Source: Actinomycetota bacterium (GTDB lineage Bacteria > Actinomycetota > Thermoleophilia > Solirubrobacterales > Thermoleophilaceae). From it: a DNA stretch of 5,719 nt. Below, piece after piece: positions 1-5,326 of this stretch. A program made the position numbers and the translations under genes. The stretch is from assembly GCA_005885165.1 (NCBI GenBank), contig VAXR01000134.1:1-5719 (forward strand), read 5' to 3'. The notes under the pieces are model-generated. The model made no database searches. It had not been told where the DNA came from and saw only the letters and a list, made by a program, of their open reading frames with translations. How positions within the stretch are numbered: position 1 is the first letter of the stretch; every line of letters starts with the position of its first letter.

Positions 1-10
1 AACCTCCTCT
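1..10 (-). promoter_or_regulatory. Strong minus-strand Shine-Dalgarno for a gene beginning left of the window
   Basis: Read on the minus strand, the first ten bases are AGAGGAGGTT, which contains the near-complete anti-16S match AGGAGGT. A start codon would fall just outside the left edge, so a divergent gene probably begins there. If so, positions 11-75 form the divergent intergenic region shared with the protease gene. This is an inference from one motif at the window edge; a chance match is possible. Confidence 0.35.
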
Positions 11-75
11 CGATGGTGAGCGGCGAGTCCTCTCGCTCAAGTCCGGGGCACGACCCTAATCGGCAGCGAGCGGCG

Positions 76-618
76 GTGTCGAGTCGCTTTGGCAGAGCCT
101 TCGTGCTCGCGCTCGCGATCCTCGCGTGCGGGATGCCGGTGGCCGCCCACGGCTACGTAATCGACGGCAAGCGCTGGCCCGGCCGGACGATCACGTACTA
201 CGCCGCCGCGAAGCCATACCGCAGCGAGGTCGACCGGGCCGCAAACGCCTGGAACCAGGCGCGCGTGGGGGTCACCTTCGTGCGCGCCCCGAAGGCGAAG
301 GCAGAGGTCGTCGTCCACTACTCGGAGGCGCCGTGCGACGGTTTTGCCCTGGTCGGGTACCAGGGTCCCGCTCATCAGAGCTCCGCGAGGCTCGGGCGCG
401 GCTGCGACAAGGACCTGATTGTCGTGATCGCCGTCCACGAGCTCGGCCACGTTCTCGGCCTCGGGCACGAGAAGCACAAATGCGCACGGATGAACGCCGT
501 GGTCGACTTCGACGGAACGCCGGGACGCTGCGCGCATCACCCGCTCTCGTACTGGGTGAAGCACCCGCTGCGGAGCGATGACGTCCGTGGCGCGCGGTTC
601 CTCTACGGCAGCGATTAG
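76..618 (+). CDS. Secreted matrixin-like (M10/metzincin) zinc metalloprotease, minimal form
   Basis: Predicted exported zinc endopeptidase. I chose the GTG at 76. It puts a short basic stretch (SRFGR) directly before a hydrophobic segment (FVLALAILACGMPVAA), a normal-length signal peptide with likely cleavage near VAA/HG. The in-frame ATG at 13 would add 21 polar residues and has no plus-strand Shine-Dalgarno. The metzincin site HELGHVLGLGH is at codons 436-468: three zinc-binding His and the general-base Glu. It is followed by a Met-turn (ARMNA, about 487-501). The C-terminal DDVRGARFLYG is the usual closing helix of matrixin domains, and ITYY plus the AxxAWN helix fit the N-terminal half. 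There is no PRCGxPD cysteine-switch propeptide and no hemopexin or peptidoglycan-binding domain, so this is a bare catalytic domain of about 155 residues. Four mature cysteines could form two disulfides, as expected outside the cell. The substrate is unknown. The next gene starts 80 bases downstream on the same strand. Confidence 0.85.
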   Translation: MSSRFGRAFVLALAILACGMPVAAHGYVIDGKRWPGRTITYYAAAKPYRSEVDRAANAWNQARVGVTFVRAPKAKAEVVVHYSEAPCDGFALVGYQGPAHQSSARLGRGCDKDLIVVIAVHELGHVLGLGHEKHKCARMNAVVDFDGTPGRCAHHPLSYWVKHPLRSDDVRGARFLYGSD

Positions 619-689
619 TTCGCCCCGGTCGCTCGGTCCTATTGAATGACAGCGGCGGAGCCACGGCGCCCGCCTGACGACGACACGAG

Positions 690-694
690 AGGAG
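690..694 (+). promoter_or_regulatory. Ribosome binding site AGGAG for the 699 gene
   Basis: AGGAG lies four bases before the ATG at 699, within a purine-rich run (GAGAGGAGAG). It supports that start for the VOC protein. Confidence 0.7.
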
Positions 695-698
695 AGCA

Positions 699-1067
699 AT
701 GCCGACCCAGGTAGTTCACTTCGAGATCCCGGCCGACGACACCGCGCAGGGCCGCGAGTTCTGGGGCGCGCTGTTCGGCTGGCAGTTCCAGGCCTTCCCC
801 GGACCGTTCGAGTACCACATGACGCGGGTGAGCGAGCAGACGGGCGGGGCGATCACCAACATGGAGCCCGGCAAGCACGGGTTGCGGGTCTACTTCGACG
901 TCGACGACATCAACGCCGGCGCGGCGAAGGTGACGGAGCTCGGCGGCGAGGCGAACGAGGCGCGCCCGGTGCCGGGCATGGGCTGGTTCTCGACCTGCAA
1001 GGACCCCCACGGCAACGACTTCGGGCTCTGGCAGACCGATTCGTCGGCGCCGGATCCGAACGCGTAG
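699..1067 (+). CDS. VOC-superfamily (glyoxalase/bleomycin-resistance-like) protein
   Basis: A 122-residue single-domain protein of the vicinal oxygen chelate fold, of the type annotated as predicted enzymes related to lactoylglutathione lyase (COG3324-like). Two beta-alpha-beta-beta-beta modules are visible. Module 1 starts at VVHFEIPADD (residues 5-14) with the FWGALFGWQF helix-turn. Module 2 starts at LRVYFDVDDI (62-71) and ends at the hallmark KDPHGNDFGLWQ (101-112). In metal-dependent VOC enzymes one His and one Glu come from each module. Here His7 is present, but Tyr65 lies about where the second-module His would be and Gly109 where the final Glu is expected. A classical metal-dependent lyase or dioxygenase role is therefore doubtful; ligand binding or a different chemistry is possible. 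The start is fixed by a good AGGAG. The gene converges on the second VOC gene across a hairpin. The substrate is unknown. Confidence 0.85.
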   Translation: MPTQVVHFEIPADDTAQGREFWGALFGWQFQAFPGPFEYHMTRVSEQTGGAITNMEPGKHGLRVYFDVDDINAGAAKVTELGGEANEARPVPGMGWFSTCKDPHGNDFGLWQTDSSAPDPNA

Positions 1068-1090
1068 ACCCAGAGCCGATCGGCGCAGGC

Positions 1091-1113
1091 GGCGCCCCGC
1101 GAAACGGGGCGCC
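1091..1113. terminator. Perfect 9-bp GC hairpin between convergent genes, likely bidirectional terminator
   Basis: GGCGCCCCG at 1091-1099 is the exact reverse complement of CGGGGCGCC at 1105-1113, with the five-base loop CGAAA. It sits in the 72-base gap between two convergent stop codons (1067 and 1140), where a shared terminator is expected. Neither side has a T-tract, so it is not a textbook intrinsic terminator. It may act as a U-less terminator or an mRNA 3'-end stabiliser. Confidence 0.6.
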
Positions 1114-1139
1114 CCGCGTCCGATCCGCCTCCGTCCGGG

Positions 1140-1595
1140 TCAGGCCTGTGCCTCGAGCTCCTCGGGCGAGGGCACGACGATCGGCCCCTCCGGCGGCTGG
1201 GTGAAGCGGATCGGATTGCCGAACGGGTCGCGCAGCCCGCAGTCGATCCCGTAGAAGCGCTCCGTCGGCTCCTGCGTGAACTCGACGCCGGCGGCCTTGA
1301 GGCTCTCGTAGGTGCCCTGGCAGTCGTCGGTCTCGAAGATCAGGCCGCCGCCCGCGGCCCCCTTTGCCACGAGCTCGCGGATCTCCGCTGCTGTGGCGTC
1401 GTCGTATGCCGGCGGCCCGGGCTCCATCAGGACCAGCACGATGTCGGGCTGCTCCGGGAAGTGCACCGTGAGCCAGCGCATGGATCCGAGATCGGCGTCG
1501 GTGTGGACGACCATGCCGAGCTTTCCGACGTAGAAGTCGAGCGCCTCGTCCTGATCGAGGACGTGGATGAAGGTGTGGCTGATTCGCTTGAGCAT
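1140..1595 (-). CDS. VOC-family protein encoded downstream of an AraC regulator
   Basis: A 151-residue VOC-fold protein. It opens with the typical MLKRISHTFIHVLDQDEALD followed by FYVGKLGM (residues 1-28). Module 2 begins around GGLIFETDD (83-91) and the protein closes with YGIDCGLRDPFGNPIRFTQ (115-133), a common VOC ending. A conserved acidic/proline tail (about 138-151) follows. The ATG at 1595 was chosen because the fold starts immediately there. The frame stays open upstream to an ATG at 1697, but that would overlap the AraC gene and add 34 low-complexity residues. No clear Shine-Dalgarno precedes 1595. His7 and Glu58 could be metal ligands, but Arg130 occupies the usual final Glu position, so the metal site looks incomplete. 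It lies 65 bases after the AraC gene on the same strand and is probably co-transcribed with it. The substrate is unknown. Confidence 0.85.
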   Translation of the reverse strand: MLKRISHTFIHVLDQDEALDFYVGKLGMVVHTDADLGSMRWLTVHFPEQPDIVLVLMEPGPPAYDDATAAEIRELVAKGAAGGGLIFETDDCQGTYESLKAAGVEFTQEPTERFYGIDCGLRDPFGNPIRFTQPPEGPIVVPSPEELEAQA

Positions 1596-1660
1596 GGCCG
1601 TCACGCTAGACGGCGCGGGCGTCGCGCGCTTCTCCAAATGTGCTCTTTCGTTTGTGGTCG

Positions 1661-2065
1661 CTAACCGGCCGGGCGCGTCCACGCCATCGCCCAGCACGCC
1701 GGCACGCGCAGGGCCGCGCCGTCGCCGGCGAAGCGCGCCCGGTACGCCGACGGCGACTCGCCGACGATCGCGCGGAACGTCCGGCTGAAAGTGCCGAGGC
1801 TGTTGAAGCCGACGTCGAGGCAGATCTCGGTTACCGGCCGGCCGGTCTCGCGCAGGAGCTCCATCGCCCGCTCGACGCGGCGGCGCTGCAGGTACCGGTG
1901 CGGTGACTCGCCGAACGTCGCGCGGAACTGGCGGCTGAAGTGCGCGGACGAGACGTGCGCCACGCGGGCGAGCGCAGGGACGTCGAGCGGCTGCGCGAAC
2001 GCCCGGTCCATCGTGTCGCGGCTCCGCAGCATTCGGCGGTTCCGGTCCTCGATGGCGCGCGACAT
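1661..2065 (-). CDS. Minimal AraC-family transcriptional regulator (DNA-binding domain only)
   Basis: A 134-residue protein that is essentially just the AraC/XylS DNA-binding domain, with two helix-turn-helix units. The first is at about residues 28-49 (LDVPALARVAHVSSAHFSRQ). The second is at about 76-108 (RPVTEICLDVGFNSLGTFSR, then TFRAIVGESPSAYR), matching the AraC signature. Full-length family members usually have about 280-300 residues with an N-terminal ligand-binding domain. None is present here, and a stop precedes the gene closely, so it is a naturally short type rather than an obvious deletion. The ATG at 2065 lacks a strong Shine-Dalgarno; Met12 (2032) is a weaker alternative. It follows the methyltransferase stop by 36 bases and precedes the VOC gene by 65, all on the minus strand. 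It probably controls this small operon, possibly itself included. How it senses a signal is not visible. Confidence 0.88.
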   Translation of the reverse strand: MSRAIEDRNRRMLRSRDTMDRAFAQPLDVPALARVAHVSSAHFSRQFRATFGESPHRYLQRRRVERAMELLRETGRPVTEICLDVGFNSLGTFSRTFRAIVGESPSAYRARFAGDGAALRVPACWAMAWTRPAG

Positions 2066-2101
2066 CGCGCCGAAGGCTATGGCGTGGCTGGGGCTCCCAG
2101 C

Positions 2102-2962
2102 TCAGGCGCTCCCGGACGCGAACAGCACGAGGCTCGTGAGGCTGACCGAGCCGTCATCGGACGCCTGCTCCCGGACCGCCTCGGTGATAGCAGCCCAGGT
2201 CGCGTCCTGTACCTCCTGCGGGTGGGGGTCGATCATCGCCGTGAGGGGCGGGGCGATCTCCTTCATGTATTGGGTGAACTCCTCCGGCGTGTCGAACTCG
2301 AAGGTCACTTCGCCCTCCTCGACCTCGATGTTCGAGAACCCCCCACCCTCGAGCAGCCCTCCGATTGCGTCGGGTGTCGGACGTGACATGGGCCCCGGCG
2401 TTCCCGGCGGCGGCGGCGGAACGTCGAGCTTCCGCATCGCGGTGCCCATCGGGATGGCGAGGAAGGGCACCCGCTCGGGCGGGCCCCACGAGCTGATCGC
2501 CATGCGCGCGCCCGGCTTGAGGAAGCCACGGACGCGCGCGGCAGCGGCCTCGCCGTCAGGCTCGAAGATAATCCCCCACCGCGAGAGCGCGGCGTCGAAG
2601 CTCTCCTTCGGGAAGTCGAGCGATATGGCGTCGGAGAGCATGAACTCGACGTTCTCAAGCCCCGCCTCGGCGGCTCGCTCGCGGCCGAAGGCGAGCATCT
2701 CCTGCGAGATGTCGGTCGCCACGACCTTGCCCTCGGGGCCGACCACGCGCGCCGCGGTCAGAGACGGCTCGCCGTAGCCCGCGGCGACGTCGAGGACCCG
2801 GCTGCCCGGCGTGACGCCGGCAAGCTCGACGAGCCGGTTGTTGATCGCGCCCGTGGCGCGGTCGATGAACTCGTTCCATTTGCGCCACCCCGTCGCGGCG
2901 GTGTTCCACTGGTCGCGCTGTCCGTCGCGGAAGGCGACGGCGTCGATCGTCTGCGAGTCCAC
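2102..2962 (-). CDS. Class I SAM-dependent methyltransferase (UbiE/COQ5-like)
   Basis: A cytoplasmic methyltransferase of 286 residues using S-adenosylmethionine; the acceptor is unknown. The Rossmann core is clear. Motif I is RVLDVAAGYGEPSL (about 55-68). The acidic residue binding the ribose hydroxyls is Asp84 in VVATDIS. Motif III is LSDAISLDFP (109-118), and the FDAALSRWGIIF strand (122-133) and FLKPGARMAISSW (147-159) complete the fold. An N-terminal helix rich in Trp (WNTAATGWRKW, 19-29) is typical of this ubiquinone/menaquinone-biosynthesis-like group and probably covers the active site. A proline-rich insert, VPPPPPGTPGP (181-191), precedes the C-terminal acceptor-binding part. The start is a GTG at 2962, supported by GGGAGG six bases upstream. 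It is the first gene of a probable minus-strand operon with the AraC regulator and the VOC protein. A role in quinone synthesis is not supported by neighbours; small-molecule methylation is more likely. Confidence 0.88.
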   Translation of the reverse strand: MDSQTIDAVAFRDGQRDQWNTAATGWRKWNEFIDRATGAINNRLVELAGVTPGSRVLDVAAGYGEPSLTAARVVGPEGKVVATDISQEMLAFGRERAAEAGLENVEFMLSDAISLDFPKESFDAALSRWGIIFEPDGEAAAARVRGFLKPGARMAISSWGPPERVPFLAIPMGTAMRKLDVPPPPPGTPGPMSRPTPDAIGGLLEGGGFSNIEVEEGEVTFEFDTPEEFTQYMKEIAPPLTAMIDPHPQEVQDATWAAITEAVREQASDDGSVSLTSLVLFASGSA

Positions 2963-2968
2963 TGCGTT

Positions 2969-2974
2969 CCTCCC
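2969..2974 (-). promoter_or_regulatory. Ribosome binding site GGGAGG for the methyltransferase
   Basis: On the minus strand GGGAGG lies six bases before the GTG at 2962. It decides for this GTG start over internal codons. Confidence 0.7.
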
Positions 2975-2997
2975 TTACGTCGTTGGTTGCGCCGCCG

Positions 2998-3026
2998 ATG
3001 CTAAGGGATTGGAGGGGCTCCGGGAA
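2998..3026 (-). promoter_or_regulatory. Possible sigma-70-type promoter for the methyltransferase-AraC-VOC operon
   Basis: On the minus strand a TAGCAT hexamer (2998-3003, four of six consensus positions) follows TTCCCG (3021-3026, three of six) with a 17-base spacer. Transcription would begin near 2991, giving a leader of about 28 bases that contains the GGGAGG site. The position in the divergent 115-base gap is right, but the hexamers are weak and chance occurrence is quite possible. Confidence 0.3.
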
Positions 3027-3077
3027 GGGGCCTTGCGCGCAGCTTCAGTTCGGTGGAGATCGCGCCGATGAGGCCGC

Positions 3078-4340
3078 ATGCCCTCCCTTTCGAGACGCGG
3101 CCTGGCGGTCGCGCTCGTCGTTGCCGCAGTTCTCTCCGGATTGATCGCGTACTCGGCCCCCCTCGGGGTCGACTACTTCGCCCCGCCGTGCCATCCGTAC
3201 ATCTGCGACGACGGTGCGCCGGCGATCGACGCGCTCGCGGGCGGACACGTCCACTCGTTCTTTACCAACCAGCCGCCGATGGGGGCGTTCTCGCTCGTCG
3301 TGCGGGCGCCGTTTGCGGCCGTCGCGAAGGCCGTCAGCCCCACGGAGCTGCTGAGCTACCGGCTCGGCGCCTTCGCCTGCCTGCTCGCGCTTGCCGTCCT
3401 GGCGGTCACGCTGATGGCATCGATGATGCGCCAGGGGAGGTCGCTGGCCGCGTCGATCCTTGTCCCGGCCGCTGTCCTGGTCAACCCGCTCACCTACAGC
3501 GCCCTCGATTACGGACATCCCGAGGAGCTGCTCGGCGCCGCGCTGTGCGCCGGCGCGGTGATCGCGGCCGGCCGCGGCCGGGCGCTGTTTGCGGGCGCGA
3601 TGCTGGGCTGCGCGCTCGCGACCAAGCAGTGGGCGGCGCTCGCGATCCTGCCGGTGCTGCTCGCCACCCCGCGCGGCGCGCGCGTGCGTACCGGCGGGGC
3701 GATGGCCGCGGTCGCGGGCCTGCTGTTCGCACCGATGATCATCGGCGACCCCGCCCGTTTCTGGCTGGCGCAGAAGTCCGTCGGGATCGCCACCACCTTC
3801 CAGCACACGGTGACGGCGAGCAACGTCTGGTTCCCGTTCGCGCAGACCAGCACCGGCCGGACGCTGACCATCACCGGGCCGCACGTGATGAGCCAGTACT
3901 CGCTGTCCTCCGCACTAGGCCATGTCACGCACCCGCTCGCGATCGCGGTGGCGCTCGCGCTGACCGTCGCCTACGGCTACCGGCGCCGGGGCGCGGTCCC
4001 GGCGGAGGCGCTCCAGCTGCTCGCGCTCGTGATGCTCGTGCGCTGCATCCTCGACCCGCTCACCTACAGCTACCACCACGCGCCGTTCCTGGTGGCGCTC
4101 ATCTCCTATGAGGCGCTGCGCCGGCGCGTGCCCGTGCTGTCGGGCTTCGCGATCGCCGCGATCCTGACCATGACGCACGTGATCGCCCCGATGAAGGACG
4201 CCACGCTGGTCAACGCCTTCTACCTCGCGTGGGCGCTGCCGCTGGCGGCGGTGCTGGGGATCGCGGTGCTAGCTCCGGGACGCCTAGGCGCGCTCGCCCG
4301 CAGAGCCGGCATCCGGGTACCGGCGCTGCAGTCGGCCTGA
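3078..4340 (+). CDS. Polytopic membrane protein, probable GT87/DUF2029-like membrane glycosyltransferase
   Basis: A 420-residue integral membrane protein with roughly ten or eleven hydrophobic segments (for example 8-26, 92-117, 123-137, 150-195, 206-223, 283-300, 309-325, 353-371, 377-398). The first outside loop carries an acidic pair, CDDGAPAI (43-50), the kind of Asp expected at the catalytic loop of GT-C enzymes. Other notable positions are NPLTYSALDYGHPEE (136-150), ATKQWA (181-186) and DPLTYSYHHAP (326-336). Together these resemble actinobacterial GT87/DUF2029 proteins, which transfer sugars from polyprenyl-phosphate donors to lipids or glycans outside the membrane. This is family resemblance, not proof; the substrate is unknown and a transporter-like role is not excluded. 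The start is well bounded: an in-frame TGA at 3069 lies nine bases upstream, and GAGG (3070-3073) precedes the ATG at 3078 closely. It is divergent from the methyltransferase. Other long open frames here are shadows in high-GC DNA. Confidence 0.62.
   Translation: MPSLSRRGLAVALVVAAVLSGLIAYSAPLGVDYFAPPCHPYICDDGAPAIDALAGGHVHSFFTNQPPMGAFSLVVRAPFAAVAKAVSPTELLSYRLGAFACLLALAVLAVTLMASMMRQGRSLAASILVPAAVLVNPLTYSALDYGHPEELLGAALCAGAVIAAGRGRALFAGAMLGCALATKQWAALAILPVLLATPRGARVRTGGAMAAVAGLLFAPMIIGDPARFWLAQKSVGIATTFQHTVTASNVWFPFAQTSTGRTLTITGPHVMSQYSLSSALGHVTHPLAIAVALALTVAYGYRRRGAVPAEALQLLALVMLVRCILDPLTYSYHHAPFLVALISYEALRRRVPVLSGFAIAAILTMTHVIAPMKDATLVNAFYLAWALPLAAVLGIAVLAPGRLGALARRAGIRVPALQSA
3481..3500 (+). 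repeat. Direct repeat copy 1 within the membrane protein gene
   Basis: TCAACCCGCTCACCTACAGC here and TCGACCCGCTCACCTACAGC at 4051-4070 match at 19 of 20 bases. They lie in the same reading frame and encode NPLTYS and DPLTYS. It is most likely a repeated protein motif with shared codon preference rather than a DNA element. Confidence 0.7.
4051..4070 (+). repeat. Direct repeat copy 2 within the membrane protein gene
   Basis: This is the partner of the repeat at 3481-3500, differing at a single base. It encodes DPLTYS just before the YHHAP segment. Confidence 0.7.
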
Positions 4341-4401
4341 GCGGAGGCAGTACGCGCCGCCGATTTCCCGCGGGGTAGCGACGAAGGGGGCGAGTTACTG
4401 A

Positions 4402-4446
4402 ACCGTCCCGGATTAGGCCCCTGATGGGGGTAAAAGCCGGGACGGT
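4402..4446. promoter_or_regulatory. Extended dyad/hairpin enclosing the start codon of the AbiEi-like gene
   Basis: ACCGTCCCGG (4402-4411) is the exact reverse complement of CCGGGACGGT (4437-4446). Inside it, TTA (4413-4415) can pair with TAA (4431-4433), and CCCC (4418-4421) with GGGG (4426-4429), leaving the apical loop TGAT. The ATG at 4424-4426 therefore begins in the loop and its G is in the inner stem. No Shine-Dalgarno lies close upstream, so translation may be leaderless. The dyad could be an operator for the winged-helix protein encoded here or an RNA hairpin controlling translation. The pairing is seen directly; the function is inferred. Confidence 0.45.
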
Positions 4447-5326
4447 AGAGCGAGAAATCGCGCGAATCGCGAGCAGACAGCACGGGATCGTTAGTCGCGC
4501 CGAACTGCTTCGCGCAGCGATCTCGAGGAAAGAGATCGCGGGCCGGATCCGTGTGGGTTTGTTGATTCGTGTTTACCGGGGCGTCTACCGCGTGGGGCAC
4601 CAGGCACCGAGCTTGGAGGCGCGCTACATGGCAGCGGTGAAAGCGGCGGGGGACGGCGCTGTGCTGAGCGGGCGGGCCGCCGCCTATCTCCTCGGGCTGA
4701 TCAAGGGCTCTCCGCCTCCGCCCGAGGTCACGGCTCCGACCGGCCGCTGCGTGAACGGTCTGAAGTTGCGGCGGAGCCGGAAGATGGATCGCCGCGAGGC
4801 GACCCTCTTCCGAGGCATTCCGGTCACGACTGTTCCCCGCACGCTCGTTGACCTCGCCGCAGTCCTTCCGGAGGACGACCTGGCACGCGCGGTGCACGAG
4901 GCGGAGGTGCTTTACCGAATGAGGCCCGAGCAGGTCGAAGCGGTCCTCGCCCGTCGCCCAAACACCTCGGGTGCCGGGAAGCTGCGACGGGTCCTGAGGG
5001 GCGACGTCCACGTCCTCCTCGGCAAGCTCGAAAAAGGCTTCTTCCGCCGACTCGAGGAAGTCGACTTCCCGCTGCCCAAGACCAACCGCCCCGCCGGTGG
5101 ACGCCGGGTCGACTGTCGCTGGGACGACCCGCCGCTGACGGTCGAGCTCCTTAGCTACACGTACCACCATTCACGGTACGCGTGGGAGCAGGACCACCTC
5201 CGCGAGCGAGAAGCGCGCGCCCGGGGGGACGAGTTCCGCAGCTACACGTTGGGAGACGCCTTCGAGCACCCCGAACAGATGCTCAGAGAGCTCCGCGAGC
5301 TTCTCACGAAGGACCGTCTGAGTTAG
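4424..5326 (+). CDS. Solo AbiEi-type winged-helix protein with degenerate DUF559-like C-terminal domain
   Basis: A 300-residue protein of the group annotated as type IV toxin-antitoxin AbiEi family antitoxin domain-containing. Residues about 8-59 form the N-terminal winged helix (EIARIASRQHGIVSRAELLR, then RGVYRVGH). The middle part contains the conserved VPRTLVDLA (137-145). From about 200 the C-terminus follows the DUF559/Vsr-like pattern: Glu203, VDCRW with Asp230, VELLSYTYHHSR with Glu241, then AWEQDHLREREARARGDEF. In DUF559 proteins Glu is usually followed by xDG; here the Asp is Leu243, so nuclease activity is doubtful. The ATG at 4424 is the only canonical start after an in-frame stop at 4376. 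No AbiEii nucleotidyltransferase toxin gene is next to it, so it is an orphan; it may act as a regulator rather than an antitoxin. Its codon use looks slightly less GC-extreme than its neighbours', hinting at accessory status. It overlaps the next gene tail to tail. Confidence 0.8.
   Translation: MGVKAGTVEREIARIASRQHGIVSRAELLRAAISRKEIAGRIRVGLLIRVYRGVYRVGHQAPSLEARYMAAVKAAGDGAVLSGRAAAYLLGLIKGSPPPPEVTAPTGRCVNGLKLRRSRKMDRREATLFRGIPVTTVPRTLVDLAAVLPEDDLARAVHEAEVLYRMRPEQVEAVLARRPNTSGAGKLRRVLRGDVHVLLGKLEKGFFRRLEEVDFPLPKTNRPAGGRRVDCRWDDPPLTVELLSYTYHHSRYAWEQDHLREREARARGDEFRSYTLGDAFEHPEQMLRELRELLTKDRLS

Noticed and set aside
13..75. ATG at 13 as start of the protease
   Set aside because: It has no plus-strand Shine-Dalgarno, adds a polar stretch before the signal peptide, and falls in the apparent divergent leader; it cannot be fully excluded.
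639..650. AT-richer CCTATTGAATGA stretch as a -10 element for the 699 gene
   Set aside because: No -35-like hexamer lies at suitable spacing, so it is not supported as a promoter.
37..699. 220-codon minus-strand open frame opposite the protease
   Set aside because: The plus strand encodes a complete metzincin motif and signal peptide; the antisense product shows only low-complexity Arg/Val content.
1596..1697. N-terminal extension of the minus-strand VOC protein to an ATG at 1697
   Set aside because: It would overlap the end of the AraC gene, adds no domain, and the VOC fold starts exactly at the 1595 ATG.
1791..2777. 328-codon plus-strand open frame opposite the AraC and methyltransferase genes
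   Set aside because: It spans two well-supported minus-strand genes and is Ser/Arg-rich without any recognisable fold.
3045..3884. 279-codon minus-strand open frame opposite the membrane protein gene
   Set aside because: It is rich in Arg, Gly, Asp and His with no domain pattern, as expected from the antisense of a high-GC gene. The plus-strand frame has clear membrane segments and a bounded start.
3053..4111. 352-codon plus-strand open frame overlapping the membrane protein gene
   Set aside because: It is the out-of-frame reading of the same DNA, with Arg/Pro/Ala-rich composition and no motifs; the alternative frame at 3078 is convincing.
4341..4401. Possible terminator after the membrane protein gene (CCCGCGGG near 4367)
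   Set aside because: It is only a short self-complementary octamer with no loop or T-run; nothing else is visible in this gap before the dyad.
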